A DNA stretch of 64,000 nucleotides from Ligilactobacillus ruminis DSM 20403 = NBRC 102161 (GCF_900113455.1 NZ_FOPI01000007.1:1-64000); one strand, 5' to 3'; shown: positions 11,746 to 21,679, numbered from the stretch's first letter. A program made the numbers and translations. The notes: a model not told the origin generated them from the letters alone.

Positions 11746-13098
11746 ATGTCTTTCAGAAGTTCACTTGCAATTCTAGCCGGAAAGTCTTCCCGCTGGTTTT
11801 TGCATAACTTTATGCACGGAGGAACCTCTCTTCCCGGCAAATTGACCCTCAAAATTGATCCGAACGTGCTTCAAACCCTTGCCAAAGACTACGAAATCAT
11901 TGTCATCACAGGCACGAACGGCAAAACTCTGACCACGGCTTTGACGGTCAAAGTCCTTGAATCAAAATTCGGTCACGTTCTGACCAATAAGAGCGGTTCA
12001 AACATGAAACAAGGTATCGTCACTGCATTTTTATCGGATAAAGTTTCAGAAAAATCCGGCAAAAAGCTGGCCGTCCTCGAAACGGACGAAGCTAATGTTC
12101 CGATTATCTGTCGCTACGTAAGTCCTTCAATTTTTGTTTTGACCAATCTTTTCCGCGATCAGATGGATCGCTACGGTGAAATCTACACGACTTATGATAA
12201 AATTCTGACCGGAATTCGCATGCATCCCGATGCGCTCGTGATTGCCAATGGAGATGCTCCGATCTTCAACAGCAAAGAATTGAAAAACAAGGTCGTTTAC
12301 TACGGTTTTGCAGACAAAGAAGAAGAAGATCAAAAAGCTCCCGCAAATACCGATGGTCTGCTTTGTCCGCGCTGCCACCATATTCTGCATTTTAAATACA
12401 GAACCTACAGCAACCTTGGTAAATATTTCTGTCCCGAATGCGGTTTTAAACGACCTGAACTGACGTATTCGCTAAATCAGATCAGTTCTCAGTCGCCACA
12501 ATCATCTGTTTTTGAAATTGACAGCGCAAAAGTCGAGCTGCATATCGGCGGAACCTATAATATCTACAATGCCCTGGCAGCATATTCAGTCGGCCGAACC
12601 CTGGGACTTTCAGGAGATGAATCCGCACGAGCTCTGAGCGATAACGACGAAAAAGTCTTTGGCAGACAGGAAGTCATCAACATCGACGACAAACAGACGA
12701 CTTTGATTCTGGTCAAGAACCCGGTCGGGCTCGACCAGGTTCTTGAAATGATTTCAACCGACAAGGAACCCTTTTCACTGGCAGTCCTGCTTAATGCCAA
12801 TTATGCTGACGGAATCGATACAAGCTGGATTTGGGACGGGAACTTCGAAGGACTTCCGTTTGACAGAATTCCTTCCGTTTTAACGGGCGGAGAGCGCTAT
12901 AAGGATATCACTTTCCGTTTGCGAGTTGCCGGCGTTCCTGAAAAAAACTTCAGTCAGCGCGAAAAGCTCGAAGACGTTGTTTCGTTTATCAAACAGATGC
13001 CGACTGATCATGTCTACGTTTTGGCAACATATACTGCCGTTTTGCAGTTGCGCAAGCTTTTGAGCGAACAAAGATATATCAAAGGAGGGATGGACTGA
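11746..13098 (+). CDS. murT: Lipid II isoglutaminyl synthase, MurT subunit
   Basis: With GatD it amidates the alpha-carboxyl of D-Glu in lipid II, giving D-iGln, which is needed for efficient cross-linking. The 450 residues are a Mur-ligase-like fold: P-loop VITGTNGKTLTT at about 53-64, the central ligase domain with an inserted zinc ribbon (CPRC ... CPEC, about 207-232), and a C-terminal DUF1727 domain. The start ATG has a strong GGAGGA site. Its stop overlaps the gatD start (TGATG), so the two subunits are coupled. Confidence 0.96.
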   Translation: MSFRSSLAILAGKSSRWFLHNFMHGGTSLPGKLTLKIDPNVLQTLAKDYEIIVITGTNGKTLTTALTVKVLESKFGHVLTNKSGSNMKQGIVTAFLSDKVSEKSGKKLAVLETDEANVPIICRYVSPSIFVLTNLFRDQMDRYGEIYTTYDKILTGIRMHPDALVIANGDAPIFNSKELKNKVVYYGFADKEEEDQKAPANTDGLLCPRCHHILHFKYRTYSNLGKYFCPECGFKRPELTYSLNQISSQSPQSSVFEIDSAKVELHIGGTYNIYNALAAYSVGRTLGLSGDESARALSDNDEKVFGRQEVINIDDKQTTLILVKNPVGLDQVLEMISTDKEPFSLAVLLNANYADGIDTSWIWDGNFEGLPFDRIPSVLTGGERYKDITFRLRVAGVPEKNFSQREKLEDVVSFIKQMPTDHVYVLATYTAVLQLRKLLSEQRYIKGGMD

Positions 13099-13802
13099 TG
13101 GGCTACTTGCTTCATTTGGCACACTTATACGGCGATCTTTTGAACACTTACGGAGACATCGGCAATGTTTTGGTGCTTGAGTATTATGCAAAACAAATGG
13201 GCATCGAGTTTACCAGCGAAATCGTCTCGATTGAACAGGACTTCGATGAAAAAAAATTTGATCTTGCCTTTTTCGGCGGCGGTCAGGATTTTGAGCAGGC
13301 AATCGTTTCAAAAGACATTCAGCGCATGAAGGAATCTTTGACGACATTCATTGAAGACGATGGCCCGATGCTTGCCATCTGCGGTGGCTATCAGCTTCTT
13401 GGTCAATACTATATCGGTGCTCACGGTGAAAGAATCGAAGGTATTCATGCCTTGAGCCATCATACTGAAAGTCAGATCAACCATCGTTTCATCGGTGACA
13501 TTACGATTAAAAACGAAGAAACCGGCGAAACATACCATGGTTTCGAAAACCACAACGGATTGACTTTTCTTGGAGAAGATGAAAAGCCGCTCGGAATCGT
13601 CATTTCAGGAAATGGCAACAACGGAAGCGACAAGACTGAAGGAGCCATCTACAAAAACGTCTGCTGCTCATACTTCCATGGACCGATTCTTGCAAGAAAC
13701 GGTCTTTTGGCCAAGCGTTTGCTGCTCGCTGCGTTAAAACGCAAATATCCGAATGATGATTTTTCAAAACAGGAAGCGTTGGAAATCAAGGCAACTTATT
13801 AA
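13098..13802 (+). CDS. gatD: Lipid II isoglutaminyl synthase, GatD glutaminase subunit
   Basis: Class I glutamine amidotransferase-like subunit that supplies ammonia to MurT. The 234 residues carry the nucleophile Cys95 in MLAICGGYQLLG and the FFGGGQD oxyanion segment near 60. A conserved His lies in CSYFHGPILARN near the C-terminus. It starts within the murT stop codon. A 16-bp palindrome (GAAACGT-AA-ACGTTTC, 13804-13819) and a terminator follow. Confidence 0.96.
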   Translation: MGYLLHLAHLYGDLLNTYGDIGNVLVLEYYAKQMGIEFTSEIVSIEQDFDEKKFDLAFFGGGQDFEQAIVSKDIQRMKESLTTFIEDDGPMLAICGGYQLLGQYYIGAHGERIEGIHALSHHTESQINHRFIGDITIKNEETGETYHGFENHNGLTFLGEDEKPLGIVISGNGNNGSDKTEGAIYKNVCCSYFHGPILARNGLLAKRLLLAALKRKYPNDDFSKQEALEIKATY

Positions 13803-13822
13803 TGAAACGTAAACGTTTCGGG

Positions 13823-13850
13823 GCGAGGAATTTGTTTTCTCGTCTTTTTT
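13823..13850 (+). terminator. Terminator of murT-gatD
   Basis: Stem GCGAGGAA / TTTTCTCGT with a short loop, then CTTTTTT on the plus strand, 20 bp after gatD. Confidence 0.8.
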
Positions 13851-13871
13851 GCGTCTCTAATTGCTAAAAAT

Positions 13872-14171
13872 AGGCTGCAAAAAGTCCCGTTTCCTCTTGA
13901 ATTAAATGAAATATCGAACAATGCGGTCGGTTTTTGACTGATTTTGTCCAGCATTCCCTTAATTTCGATGTATAAAACTACTCTTTTTAGTTAAATACAG
14001 TGACGCTCAACCAATCTATCCAAGATTTCATTCAAATTTAAGGACACGTGTTGCTTTGAGTTATTTCCATCACCACGGACAATTGTCACGCATACACAAA
14101 AAACCGGAATAGATTTGCAATTGATTACAAATCATCCGGTTTTTAAATTTGAGGCATAGTTTTTCAAGCCT
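13872..14171. repeat. Dispersed intergenic repeat, copy A
   Basis: About 300 bp between the convergent gatD and manA. It shares with copies B and D an AGGCTG start, a GAATTAAATGAAATA block, an AAATACAGTG block and a CATTCAAATTT block, and with B, C and D an ATTGTCA-GCATAC block and the strong hairpin CCGGA..GATTTGCAA / ..CAAATCATCCGG (14098-14146) flanked by A and T runs. The hairpin can serve as a terminator for manA and gatD. Copies A, B and C end with a GAGGCATAGTTTTT tail. No conserved reading frame is seen between copies. Confidence 0.8.
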
Positions 14172-14192
14172 GTTCAAATTCAAATATTTAAA

Positions 14193-15158
14193 TTAAGCTT
14201 TTTGACCAGGTTCAGAAGCGATAATCATGACGTTGCCTGAAACGGTCCATTCCTTAACATCAAATGGAAGAACGAAGTGAACGCCTTTTTCAATTTCATA
14301 ATCCTTGCCGTCAACCGTCAGCTTGCCTTTGCCGTCCAAAACGGATACGAGCGTATAAGGTGCTTCTTCGCGCTTGAACGTTGCGCTGCCGCCCTTAAGA
14401 ACCCATCTGTAGACGGCGAAGAAGTCAGTCGAAACAAAACGCGTAACCTCAGCATCGCCAACTTTATATTCCTTGCGGTCAATCTTTGGATCCACATGCG
14501 GAACGTTCGTAACGTCGATTGATTGCTTAATGTGAAGTTCGCGCTTTTGCCCCGTTGTTGCATCAACGCGATCAAAATCATAAAGACGGTATGTCGTGTC
14601 AGAGCTTTGCTGCGTTTCAAGCACCATGATGCCGGCGCCGATTGCATGAATCGTACCAGAAGGAACGTACAAAAAATCACCAGGTTTAACGGGAACTTTG
14701 CGTAAAAGCTTGTCCCATTCATGATTCTCAATCATTTCAGCTAATTCTTCACGACTATTCGCATGATGACCATAGTACATCTGCGCTCCTTCATCAGCAG
14801 CCAAAATATACCAGCATTCCGTTTTGCCGAGTTCGTGTTCGTGTTCTTCGGCATAAGCATCGTCAGGATGGACTTGAACGGAAAGATCTTTTTTGGCATC
14901 CAAAATCTTTGTCAAAAGCGGAAAAACGTCACCTTCAGCATTCCCGAATGCTTCGCGATGCTTATTCCAAACTTCGTCAAGAGTCATCCCTTTGTATGGT
15001 CCGTTAATGACCGTTGCAGGACCATGCTTGTGTGCTGAAATTGCCCAGCATTCACCCGTATGATCACTTGGAATGTCGTATCCGTAAACAGTATTTAAAC
15101 GATTGCCGCCCCATATTTTTTCCTGGAAGACAGGCTTTAAAAACATTGGTTCCGTCAT
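14193..15158 (-). CDS. manA: Mannose-6-phosphate isomerase, class I
   Basis: Interconverts mannose 6-phosphate and fructose 6-phosphate; zinc enzyme of the cupin fold. ATG at 15156-15158 (MTEPMFLKPVFQEKIWGG) follows AGAGGTGA and gives 321 residues, the usual Firmicutes short form. Zinc-binding and active-site segments are QVHPDDAYAEEHE, GKTECWYIL and VPSGTIHAIGAG. It is a single-gene unit with an extended -10 promoter, and the repeat A hairpin lies downstream. Confidence 0.96.
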   Translation of the reverse strand: MTEPMFLKPVFQEKIWGGNRLNTVYGYDIPSDHTGECWAISAHKHGPATVINGPYKGMTLDEVWNKHREAFGNAEGDVFPLLTKILDAKKDLSVQVHPDDAYAEEHEHELGKTECWYILAADEGAQMYYGHHANSREELAEMIENHEWDKLLRKVPVKPGDFLYVPSGTIHAIGAGIMVLETQQSSDTTYRLYDFDRVDATTGQKRELHIKQSIDVTNVPHVDPKIDRKEYKVGDAEVTRFVSTDFFAVYRWVLKGGSATFKREEAPYTLVSVLDGKGKLTVDGKDYEIEKGVHFVLPFDVKEWTVSGNVMIIASEPGQKA

Positions 15159-15187
15159 CAAAATCACCTCTAAAAATGTATATACAT

Positions 15188-15196
15188 ATTATAGCA
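15188..15196 (-). promoter_or_regulatory. Extended -10 promoter of manA
   Basis: Minus strand TGCTATAAT, an extended -10 element about 30 bp before the manA start. The -35 is weak (TTGTGC at a spacing of 19). Confidence 0.5.
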
Positions 15197-15245
15197 TAGC
15201 TTTCTTGTTTTTGCACAAAATATTTGTAAACATTTTCATCTACTT

Positions 15246-16259
15246 TTATTGATTTTCTTTTAAATAACACTCGATGATCTTATCGCGACAATCAAGAAAT
15301 TTTTGATTGTCCGAAGTCGGATGCACGCGGTTGGTCAAAACAACCAATGCTGATTGCCGTTTCTTGTCAATCAAAATAAACGTTCCGGTAAAGCCGGTAT
15401 GGTAAAGACAAGGTGTTCCATCATAAGAAAAACGCAGATCCCATCCTAAAGAGCGGCCAAGATGTCTGTTTGGAGTATGATCTTGGAACAGGCTCCTGAT
15501 TGTTGCATCAGACACGACCGGCTTGTGCGGATCATTTTCAAGCATCCAGTTCGAAAAACGCACCAAATCATTGAGACTCATAAACAATCCGGCAGATCCG
15601 CAATGTTTGCCAAGAATAAACGCCTTTGGATCATGAACGATGCCTTGAATCAATCCACGTTTTTCAGTGTATTCCGTCGGTACGCATTTGTCGCTTGAAG
15701 GGGTAAAAGTACTTTCTTTCAATCCGAGCGGTTTGAGAACTTCTTGTTCAATCGCATCCTGGACCGGCATCCCGTATATTTTTTCAATAATCTGTCCCAA
15801 AAGAATCGGACCGATATCTGCATAGACGACTTTCTTTTCGAACCAGTCGCCGACTTTTAACGTATATAAAGCATCCATCAGCTCGGTTGCAGAAAGTCCA
15901 TTGCGATTTTTGATATATCCGGTAAGCGCCGACGTATGAGTCAATAAATGCCTGAGGGTGACTCTTTTGTCACTGAATTTTTCAAGATAGTCACATACCC
16001 GATCATCAACCGTTAACTTTCCAATCTCCTGCAAATGCAAAATCAAAGTCGTCGTCCCGATGACTTTTGTCAAAGATGCAACATCATACAGCTTGCCATA
16101 CGTCAATTTCTTTTTGAACGGAACCACCTGTTCCATTCCAAAAACTTCGCTTTGAACGTATCCGTCCTTGATCATAGCATACGAGACGCCAGGAACGATG
16201 CCTTCCTCAGCCAATTTATGAATCAAGGACGTTGTTTTTTCATTAATCAATCTTTTCAC
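15246..16259 (-). CDS. Serine hydrolase of the beta-lactamase / penicillin-binding-like family
   Basis: Protein of 337 residues of the class C beta-lactamase-like superfamily. The nucleophile motif SLTK (Ser62, Lys65) is present. The second motif appears as YAD in VVYADIGPILLG, where a Tyr-x-Asn is classic, and the third as HTG in YHTGFTGTF. No signal peptide is evident, so it may act in the cytosol as an esterase or peptidase. The substrate is unknown. The start is GTG, overlapping the preceding phosphatase gene by 17 bp, so the two are probably cotranscribed. Confidence 0.85.
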   Translation of the reverse strand: MKRLINEKTTSLIHKLAEEGIVPGVSYAMIKDGYVQSEVFGMEQVVPFKKKLTYGKLYDVASLTKVIGTTTLILHLQEIGKLTVDDRVCDYLEKFSDKRVTLRHLLTHTSALTGYIKNRNGLSATELMDALYTLKVGDWFEKKVVYADIGPILLGQIIEKIYGMPVQDAIEQEVLKPLGLKESTFTPSSDKCVPTEYTEKRGLIQGIVHDPKAFILGKHCGSAGLFMSLNDLVRFSNWMLENDPHKPVVSDATIRSLFQDHTPNRHLGRSLGWDLRFSYDGTPCLYHTGFTGTFILIDKKRQSALVVLTNRVHPTSDNQKFLDCRDKIIECYLKENQ

Positions 16260-16917
16260 TCTCTTGCTTAATCTGGTTTACATATTTTATTTCGAAATTG
16301 CCGTTTTTGTAATCTATCAGGCTGGCTCGCGAATTATCGACCAAAAATAACGGCACCTCGCCTTTCAAACTTTCAATGAAGTTGGAAAGAATCAGGCCAT
16401 GCGTAACGATCAAAATATTAGCATCCTGATCAGGATATTCTTGCGCAATCGTTTCAAGTGCCCGCCTGAAACGTTTTTCCAAATGAACCGAGGTTTCGAT
16501 TTCTTCTTCGCCGTCCATTGTTCTGAACAGCTCGGTCAGCTCTGCCACGTGCTCATCATTTGCAAAAGCACGCAAAATCCTGCGCAATCCAAGCGTTCTG
16601 AGCGCAGTCGGAATTACCGTCATGTTGTTTGCTTCTTCAAATTTTCCAAAGCTCAGTTCACGCAAGTCTGGATCACGGTATACGGGCGGACATCCTCGCT
16701 TGTTTTCCGAAAGGATCAATTCGGCAGTTTCATGAGTTCGCTTAAGATCGCTCGTATAAACGGCCGTAAATCGAATATTTTGCAACTCCTTGCCAAGTCG
16801 CTTCGCCATTCGTTTGCCTTTTTTGGTCAACGGCGAGTTGGTTGTTCCTTGGAGTCTTCTTGAGCGATTTAATCTCGTTTGTCCGTGACGAACCAAATAA
16901 AAATGAATCGTAGCCAT
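16243..16917 (-). CDS. Histidine phosphatase (phosphoglycerate mutase-like) family protein
   Basis: Protein of 224 residues from ATG 16915-16917 (MATIHFYLVRHGQT) behind GAGGTGAG. The catalytic RHG is at 10-12; a second Arg lies in YTSDLKRTHETA; the acid Glu region is LRELSFGKFEE; the second His is in ILIVTHGLILSNF. The family covers cofactor-dependent mutases and broad-specificity phosphatases. The sequence fits the phosphatase type better (inference). It precedes and overlaps the serine hydrolase gene. Confidence 0.9.
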   Translation of the reverse strand: MATIHFYLVRHGQTRLNRSRRLQGTTNSPLTKKGKRMAKRLGKELQNIRFTAVYTSDLKRTHETAELILSENKRGCPPVYRDPDLRELSFGKFEEANNMTVIPTALRTLGLRRILRAFANDEHVAELTELFRTMDGEEEIETSVHLEKRFRRALETIAQEYPDQDANILIVTHGLILSNFIESLKGEVPLFLVDNSRASLIDYKNGNFEIKYVNQIKQESEKID

Positions 16918-17076
16918 GAATCTTCTCACCTCATTTCTTGGAATCGTGTCTAATTATATTATAGTACGACATGCAAAACGTTTCATTCTTTTTTCAAAAT
17001 CCAGTGCTTGCGGCATCAAAAATTCAATTTTAAAAACAGCGCATCCGAGTTGATTCGAAATGCGTTTATCAAAAAA

Positions 17077-17345
17077 AGGCTGGAAAAAAAGTCCCGTTTT
17101 TCTCTTGAATTAAATGAAATACCAAACGAAGACGGTCGATTTGCGACTGCTTTTGTCAGTCATTTTTTAAATACAGTGCTGCTCAACTAATCTAGTCAAA
17201 ATCTCATTCAAATTTGCCACCGGCCTCTTTTCGGCTGTTTCCATCACGGAAAGCGATTGTCATGCATACAAAAAAACCGAATCAGACTTGCGATTGCTTG
17301 CAAATCATCCGGTTTTTCAATTTGAGGCATAGTTTTTCCCAGCCT
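17077..17345. repeat. Dispersed intergenic repeat, copy B
   Basis: The 269-bp copy has the clearest ends: AGGCTGGAAAAAA at the left and TTTTTCCCAGCCT at the right, an imperfect terminal inverted repeat. Internal blocks are shared with copies A and D. The hairpin CCGaatcagaCTTGCGA / TTGCAAATCATCCGG lies at 17271-17317. A 60-codon frame overlaps it (17008-17190) but is stopped in copies A and D, so I treat the unit as noncoding. It fills most of the gap between the phosphatase gene and the 17402 gene. Confidence 0.8.
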
Positions 17346-17401
17346 CTTTTCAGATTGAAACGTCAACGATCGAAGTCGAAAAAACGCTTATCAATCTTAT
17401 T

Positions 17402-17731
17402 CTATTCATATGACAGCTCTACAAAATACGCGGCCCGCTTTTTTAAGTGTGAAGTCGTTGCCCAAATTTCGTGAAAGCCGATGCTTTTTTTGCCAAGCTG
17501 ATTCCAATAATAATCAAGCAGGCTTCCATGCTGCTCTAAAAAACTGTCTTCCAAACGATTGACCATCAGCTTATTGTCCGGAAAATAAATATCCGCATCG
17601 GAAACTTTGACGGTATCTTTGACAAAAATCTGAACCACGTTCGTACAATGCGATTTGACAATATATCGTTCCTCTGGATGTCGCTTCAAATACGAAAGAA
17701 GATTGAAAATAGAATCTGAATTGCTTGCCAT
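17402..17731 (-). CDS. Hypothetical protein, 109 aa
   Basis: I do not recognise this family. It is soluble, with no membrane span or signal, and fairly aromatic and charged. The start ATG follows AGAAGGG. It lies 53 bp after the MFS exporter gene on the same strand with no terminator between, so cotranscription is likely. The ribosome site and protein-like composition support a real gene; function is open. Confidence 0.6.
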   Translation of the reverse strand: MASNSDSIFNLLSYLKRHPEERYIVKSHCTNVVQIFVKDTVKVSDADIYFPDNKLMVNRLEDSFLEQHGSLLDYYWNQLGKKSIGFHEIWATTSHLKKRAAYFVELSYE

Positions 17732-17784
17732 GTCTGCCCTTCTCTCTTAAAAAACATGCTGAATCTCAAAATGGCCGCTTAATT

Positions 17785-18981
17785 TCAAGCCATTTTTCTC
17801 ACTGAGAATACGATCAAAAAATCGATGAAAACAAAAATTGACGTTGCCAAAAAGACGCTCTGATAACTGAATATGCTTGAAACCGCAGAACCGATCATTG
17901 GTCCAAACATCCCTCCTGCCGCTTGAAACGACTGATTCCAACTGAATATTCTGCCAAACGCCTCGTGCGGAACCGAGATCGTCAAAACGGTCTGAACGGC
18001 CGGAAGCATTGCTGCATTCGCCATGCCTAAAGCAAAGCGTAAACCTCCGAGCGAAACCGGACTCGATGCAAAATACATCGGAATAAACAAACAAGTTGCC
18101 AAAATCAAACCAAGCATCAAAATTTTTAGCGGTCCGACCTCATCCATCTTGTTTCCTAATCTCGATGCAACAAGCAAAGTGCCAAACCCGGGCATTGCAG
18201 CAACGATGCCGCTAACAAACGAAATATTGCCGACGCCATGCATTAATTGTTTGACCAATAAGCTTATGATTGGCGAAATTGACATCAATGACATTTGAAC
18301 CAACAGCGTAGTTGCAAACATGAAGAAAATCAGGCGACGATTTTTCAAACCTGCAAAAACTTCCTTCATCGGCTTCATTTCTTTAGCAGGAATCGGCGTA
18401 AAGTGCTCTTTTGTCGTCAAAGTCATCAAAAAGACGATTCCCATCAAGACGCCAAATATCATAAACGGGGCACGATATCCGAAAATACCAGCAATCGCGC
18501 CTCCAAACATTGGACCAAGCAAGTTGCCGGTCACGCTGGCAGTCATCATTTGCGACATGATGGCCCCAGAATGTCCCTTTGGAGCTTCACCGGCCATAAA
18601 GGCCGTCGAGTTGTTGATGTAACCAGAAAAAGCTCCCTGCAAAAGTCTCAAAAAGATAATCATGTAGACGTTGGTTGCAAGCCCGGTCAAAAAAACGGTA
18701 AACGTCATCACGCCGGAAGCACGCAGGCACATCAGCTTGCGCCCTTTTCGATCTGCCAGATTGCCCCAATAAGGAGAAACAACGGCCTGAGCAAAATAAG
18801 TAACCGAAAATGCCAATCCGGAATAAAAATTGATTTGCGTCCGGCTGTAATGGCCGAAACTTTCAATGTAAAGAGCCATAAACGGCATTGTCATCGAAAA
18901 ACCAAGTCCAGTGATGAAACACCCTAGCCAAAGAGTCAAAAAAGTTCTTCGCCAAGAAGCCGGCATATCCTTGTAAATCAA
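17785..18981 (-). CDS. MFS multidrug efflux transporter (PmrA-like)
   Basis: Major facilitator of 398 residues with about twelve hydrophobic spans. The loop 2-3 signature reads GNLADRKGRKLM. The helix 5 region SVTGNLLGPMFGG resembles the antiporter motif G..lGP..GG. The N-terminus ASWRRTFLTLWLGCFITGLGFSM is close to the PmrA/MdtG group of drug exporters. The first codon is TTG behind GAGGAGTG; an internal ATG five codons on is an alternative. The substrate cannot be told from sequence. Confidence 0.85.
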   Translation of the reverse strand: MIYKDMPASWRRTFLTLWLGCFITGLGFSMTMPFMALYIESFGHYSRTQINFYSGLAFSVTYFAQAVVSPYWGNLADRKGRKLMCLRASGVMTFTVFLTGLATNVYMIIFLRLLQGAFSGYINNSTAFMAGEAPKGHSGAIMSQMMTASVTGNLLGPMFGGAIAGIFGYRAPFMIFGVLMGIVFLMTLTTKEHFTPIPAKEMKPMKEVFAGLKNRRLIFFMFATTLLVQMSLMSISPIISLLVKQLMHGVGNISFVSGIVAAMPGFGTLLVASRLGNKMDEVGPLKILMLGLILATCLFIPMYFASSPVSLGGLRFALGMANAAMLPAVQTVLTISVPHEAFGRIFSWNQSFQAAGGMFGPMIGSAVSSIFSYQSVFLATSIFVFIDFLIVFSVRKMA

Positions 18982-19099
18982 AAAACATCACTCCTCGCTA
19001 GATACTTTCAATTATCACTCTTACTCAAAAATTTTTCAATATCCAATCTCTTGTGCAGCGCTTTCTTATTAAGATTAGTTTTCCTTTAACATTAAAATT

Positions 19100-19363
19100 C
19101 TAATCATCAAGATCTTCTTCAATGTTAAGTCCGAAAATTTCAGCTTCCGGTGAATCGCTCGGTGCAGGATGAACTACTAAAATTGCAATTGCACCTTTTT
19201 CCGAAACGTATCCAGCAAACAGGCAGACTTCTTCAACAACGTATGCCAAGCCGTCGGAATTGTAGATATACTGTCCTGCAACAGGCATTGTCTCAAAAGC
19301 AGTCTTATTCATCCGATAAAACGAACCGGATGAGTCATGCATTACAAGCAAAACTTTATTCAT
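19100..19363 (-). CDS. Hypothetical protein, 87 aa
   Basis: Family unknown to me. The product is acidic, especially the C-terminus (EAEIFGLNIEEDLDD), with no membrane span. The ribosome site AAGGAGGG precedes ATG and is the best in the neighbourhood, which argues for a real gene. It stands alone between the glnPQ terminator and the MFS gene. Confidence 0.65.
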   Translation of the reverse strand: MNKVLLVMHDSSGSFYRMNKTAFETMPVAGQYIYNSDGLAYVVEEVCLFAGYVSEKGAIAILVVHPAPSDSPEAEIFGLNIEEDLDD

Positions 19364-19384
19364 TCAAAAACCCTCCTTGACTTG

Positions 19385-19415
19385 AAAAAAGAGCCGCCTC
19401 TTTATGAAACGGCTC
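19385..19415 (-). terminator. Terminator of the glnPQ operon
   Basis: Minus strand GAGCCG, 13-nt loop, CGGCTC followed by TTTTTT. Confidence 0.85.
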
Positions 19416-19452
19416 ATGAAGCCGCTAATATCCTAAAAGCAGCTAGACATAA

Positions 19453-20193
19453 TTAAACATTGATGACTTTTTCCAAAAAAGATTTCGTCCGTTCGTTTTG
19501 CGGATGATCAAAGACCTCTTCAGGCGTTCCTTCTTCGACAACGTTTCCATCAGCCATGAAAACGACTCGATCGGCGACTTCTTTTGCAAAACCCATTTCG
19601 TGGGTAACAACGACCATCGTCATTCCTTCTTTGGCCAATTTCTTCATTACGTTCAAAACATCCCCGACCATTTCAGGATCAAGTGCTGAAGTGGGTTCAT
19701 CAAACAACATGATATCAGGTTTCATTGCCAAAGCACGAGCAATTGCAACGCGCTGCTTTTGTCCGCCTGAAAGCGAGGCTGGCATTGCATCAAACTTATC
19801 TTCCAAACCAACAGTTTCAAGAAGATTCCGTGCCTGTTTTTCTGCTTCCTCTTCAGACATTTTGCCAAGTTCAACAGGTGCCAGCGTAATATTTTTGCTG
19901 ACGCTCAAATTGTTGAACAAATTGAAATGCTGAAAAACCATGCCGATGTTTTCACGAGCCTTATCGATATCGGTCTTCGGATCACTGATGTCCTGACCGT
20001 CAATCACGATTGTTCCGGAAGTAGGTTCTTCAAGTTTGTTCAGACATCTTAGAAGCGTACTTTTGCCCGACCCGGAAGGCCCGATCAAAACAACGACTTC
20101 ATTGTTTGCTACTTTAAAATCAATTCCTTTTAAAACATGATTTGATCCATAGTTTTTAACAAGATTTGTAACGTTAACTTTCAATTCTGCCAT
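19453..20193 (-). CDS. glnQ: Polar amino acid ABC transporter, ATP-binding protein (GlnQ-like)
   Basis: ATPase of an amino acid importer, 246 residues. Walker [10 protein letters not shown] is at about 38-46, followed by the Q-loop in [13 protein letters not shown], signature [15 protein letters not shown], Walker [15 protein letters not shown] and switch [10 protein letters not shown]. The ATG overlaps the stop of the substrate-binding/permease gene (TAATG), so stoichiometry is coupled. Glutamine, glutamate or asparagine are the likely substrates by family resemblance. Confidence 0.95.
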   Translation of the reverse strand: MAELKVNVTNLVKNYGSNHVLKGIDFKVANNEVVVLIGPSGSGKSTLLRCLNKLEEPTSGTIVIDGQDISDPKTDIDKARENIGMVFQHFNLFNNLSVSKNITLAPVELGKMSEEEAEKQARNLLETVGLEDKFDAMPASLSGGQKQRVAIARALAMKPDIMLFDEPTSALDPEMVGDVLNVMKKLAKEGMTMVVVTHEMGFAKEVADRVVFMADGNVVEEGTPEEVFDHPQNERTKSFLEKVINV

Positions 20194-21641
20194 TAGTCTT
20201 TAATCCTCCGTTCTACCCACTTTGATAACAGCGTCAACACTGTGATGAGAACCAAGTAGATTACTGCAACGATCGTCCAAACACGGAACCCTTCAAGGTT
20301 ACGTGCAATAATAATCTTGCCGGTCTGCGTCAGTTCAAGCAAACCGATAACAGAAAGAATCGAAGTATCCTTCAAGGTAATGATAAATTGATTGATAAAT
20401 GAAGGTATCATGATTTTGATTCCTTGAGGCAAAACAACCTTGCGCATCGCTTTTCCAAACGGAAGGCCAAGACTCCTGGCAGCTTCCATCTGTCCTGAAT
20501 CAACGGCTTCGATTCCGCCTTTGACAAATGCCGCAATATATGCGCCTTCATTCAGCATCAACGTAATCACGCCCGCAACGAATGCCGGAATCTTGCTGCC
20601 GGTCAAACTTGGAATTCCGTTATATATGAACAACGCCAAAACAATCAACGGCAAGCCGCGGAAAATATAAATAACCGCCCCTGAAACTCCTTGGGCAATC
20701 TTATTCGGAACAACTCCTAAGAAACCAATCAAAATTCCGAACAGCGTCGCACAGATAATTGAAATAACCGTAAGCTTGATTGTTTCAAACAAACCAGAAA
20801 CGATTACTCCGCCGTTTTCTTTAAGCAATCCGATAATCGTATGACTGTTTGCAGCTTTTTCCTTTTTGGCATGCGTAGCCTTTTCGCCAGTGTAGCGTTC
20901 GATGATCTTGTCGTATTCACCGTTCTTTTTAAGTTTGGCCAAACCTTCGTTGAACATTTTCATAAGTTCTTTGTTATGGCCTTTCTTGACCGCAAATCCG
21001 TAATCTCCAATATTTGTCGACTTGGTTGCAATTTTAAGTCCCAAACCGGTTTTAACTCCATAGGCCAAAACGGCGCTGTCTTCAAAACATCCAGCCGAAT
21101 TTCCGTTTTTGACATCGTTGTACATATTGTCGGAATCATCAAAAGTTACGACCTTGAATCCATATTTGTCCTTGATTGAGTTGGCATAATCAGCACCGGA
21201 AGTACCGGTTTTTACGGCAACTTTCTTGCCTTTCAAATCTTTTAAGGATTTAAAGTCGCCATTAGGCTTGACGCCCATGACGATTCCCGATGAATAATAA
21301 GGATCGGAAAAATCAAATTTGGCTTTGCGTTCGTCCGTAATCGACATTCCGGCAATTACGCCGTCCGCCTGGCCGGAACTGACCGATTGAACGGCAGCAT
21401 TGAATCCGACAGGACGAATCTTAATTTTGAAGCCTTCCTCTTTCGCAATCGCACGAATCAAATCCATGTCAATCCCGACGTATTTATTGTCTTCGTTGGC
21501 ATAGACAAATGGGGGAAAGGTAACATCAGTATCAATAACGTAAGTCTTTTCAGATGCTTGCGCAGTCGAAGACGGCTGGACCGTGAACCCTATCATGAAC
21601 AACCCTAAAAAAGCACATAGCATTGAAACAATTTTTTTCAT
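20193..21641 (-). CDS. glnP: Amino acid ABC transporter, fused substrate-binding and permease protein (GlnP-like)
   Basis: Protein of 482 residues. A signal segment (about 1-29) leads to one substrate-binding domain (about 33-255: [36 protein letters not shown]). A permease domain (about 270-480) follows, with the EAA loop [14 protein letters not shown]. The fusion is the usual Lactobacillales GlnP layout but with one binding domain rather than the two of Lactococcus GlnP. ATG follows AGGGGAAG, with an extended -10 promoter upstream. Confidence 0.93.
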   Translation of the reverse strand: MKKIVSMLCAFLGLFMIGFTVQPSSTAQASEKTYVIDTDVTFPPFVYANEDNKYVGIDMDLIRAIAKEEGFKIKIRPVGFNAAVQSVSSGQADGVIAGMSITDERKAKFDFSDPYYSSGIVMGVKPNGDFKSLKDLKGKKVAVKTGTSGADYANSIKDKYGFKVVTFDDSDNMYNDVKNGNSAGCFEDSAVLAYGVKTGLGLKIATKSTNIGDYGFAVKKGHNKELMKMFNEGLAKLKKNGEYDKIIERYTGEKATHAKKEKAANSHTIIGLLKENGGVIVSGLFETIKLTVISIICATLFGILIGFLGVVPNKIAQGVSGAVIYIFRGLPLIVLALFIYNGIPSLTGSKIPAFVAGVITLMLNEGAYIAAFVKGGIEAVDSGQMEAARSLGLPFGKAMRKVVLPQGIKIMIPSFINQFIITLKDTSILSVIGLLELTQTGKIIIARNLEGFRVWTIVAVIYLVLITVLTLLSKWVERRIKD

Positions 21642-21679
21642 TAGCGAACTTCCCCTTCTCTAAAAAATGGTATGGTCTC

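Noticed and set aside
13804-13819. GAAACGT-AA-ACGTTTC palindrome after gatD as a catabolite-responsive element
   Set aside because: The central bases do not fit the cre consensus and it lies downstream of the operon; left as an unexplained dyad.
17008-17190. 60-codon plus-strand frame
   Set aside because: Lies largely in repeat copy B; the same frame is stopped in copies A and D and has no ribosome site.
18295-18927. 210-codon plus-strand frame
   Set aside because: Antisense shadow of the MFS transporter; composition is that of complemented membrane-protein codons.
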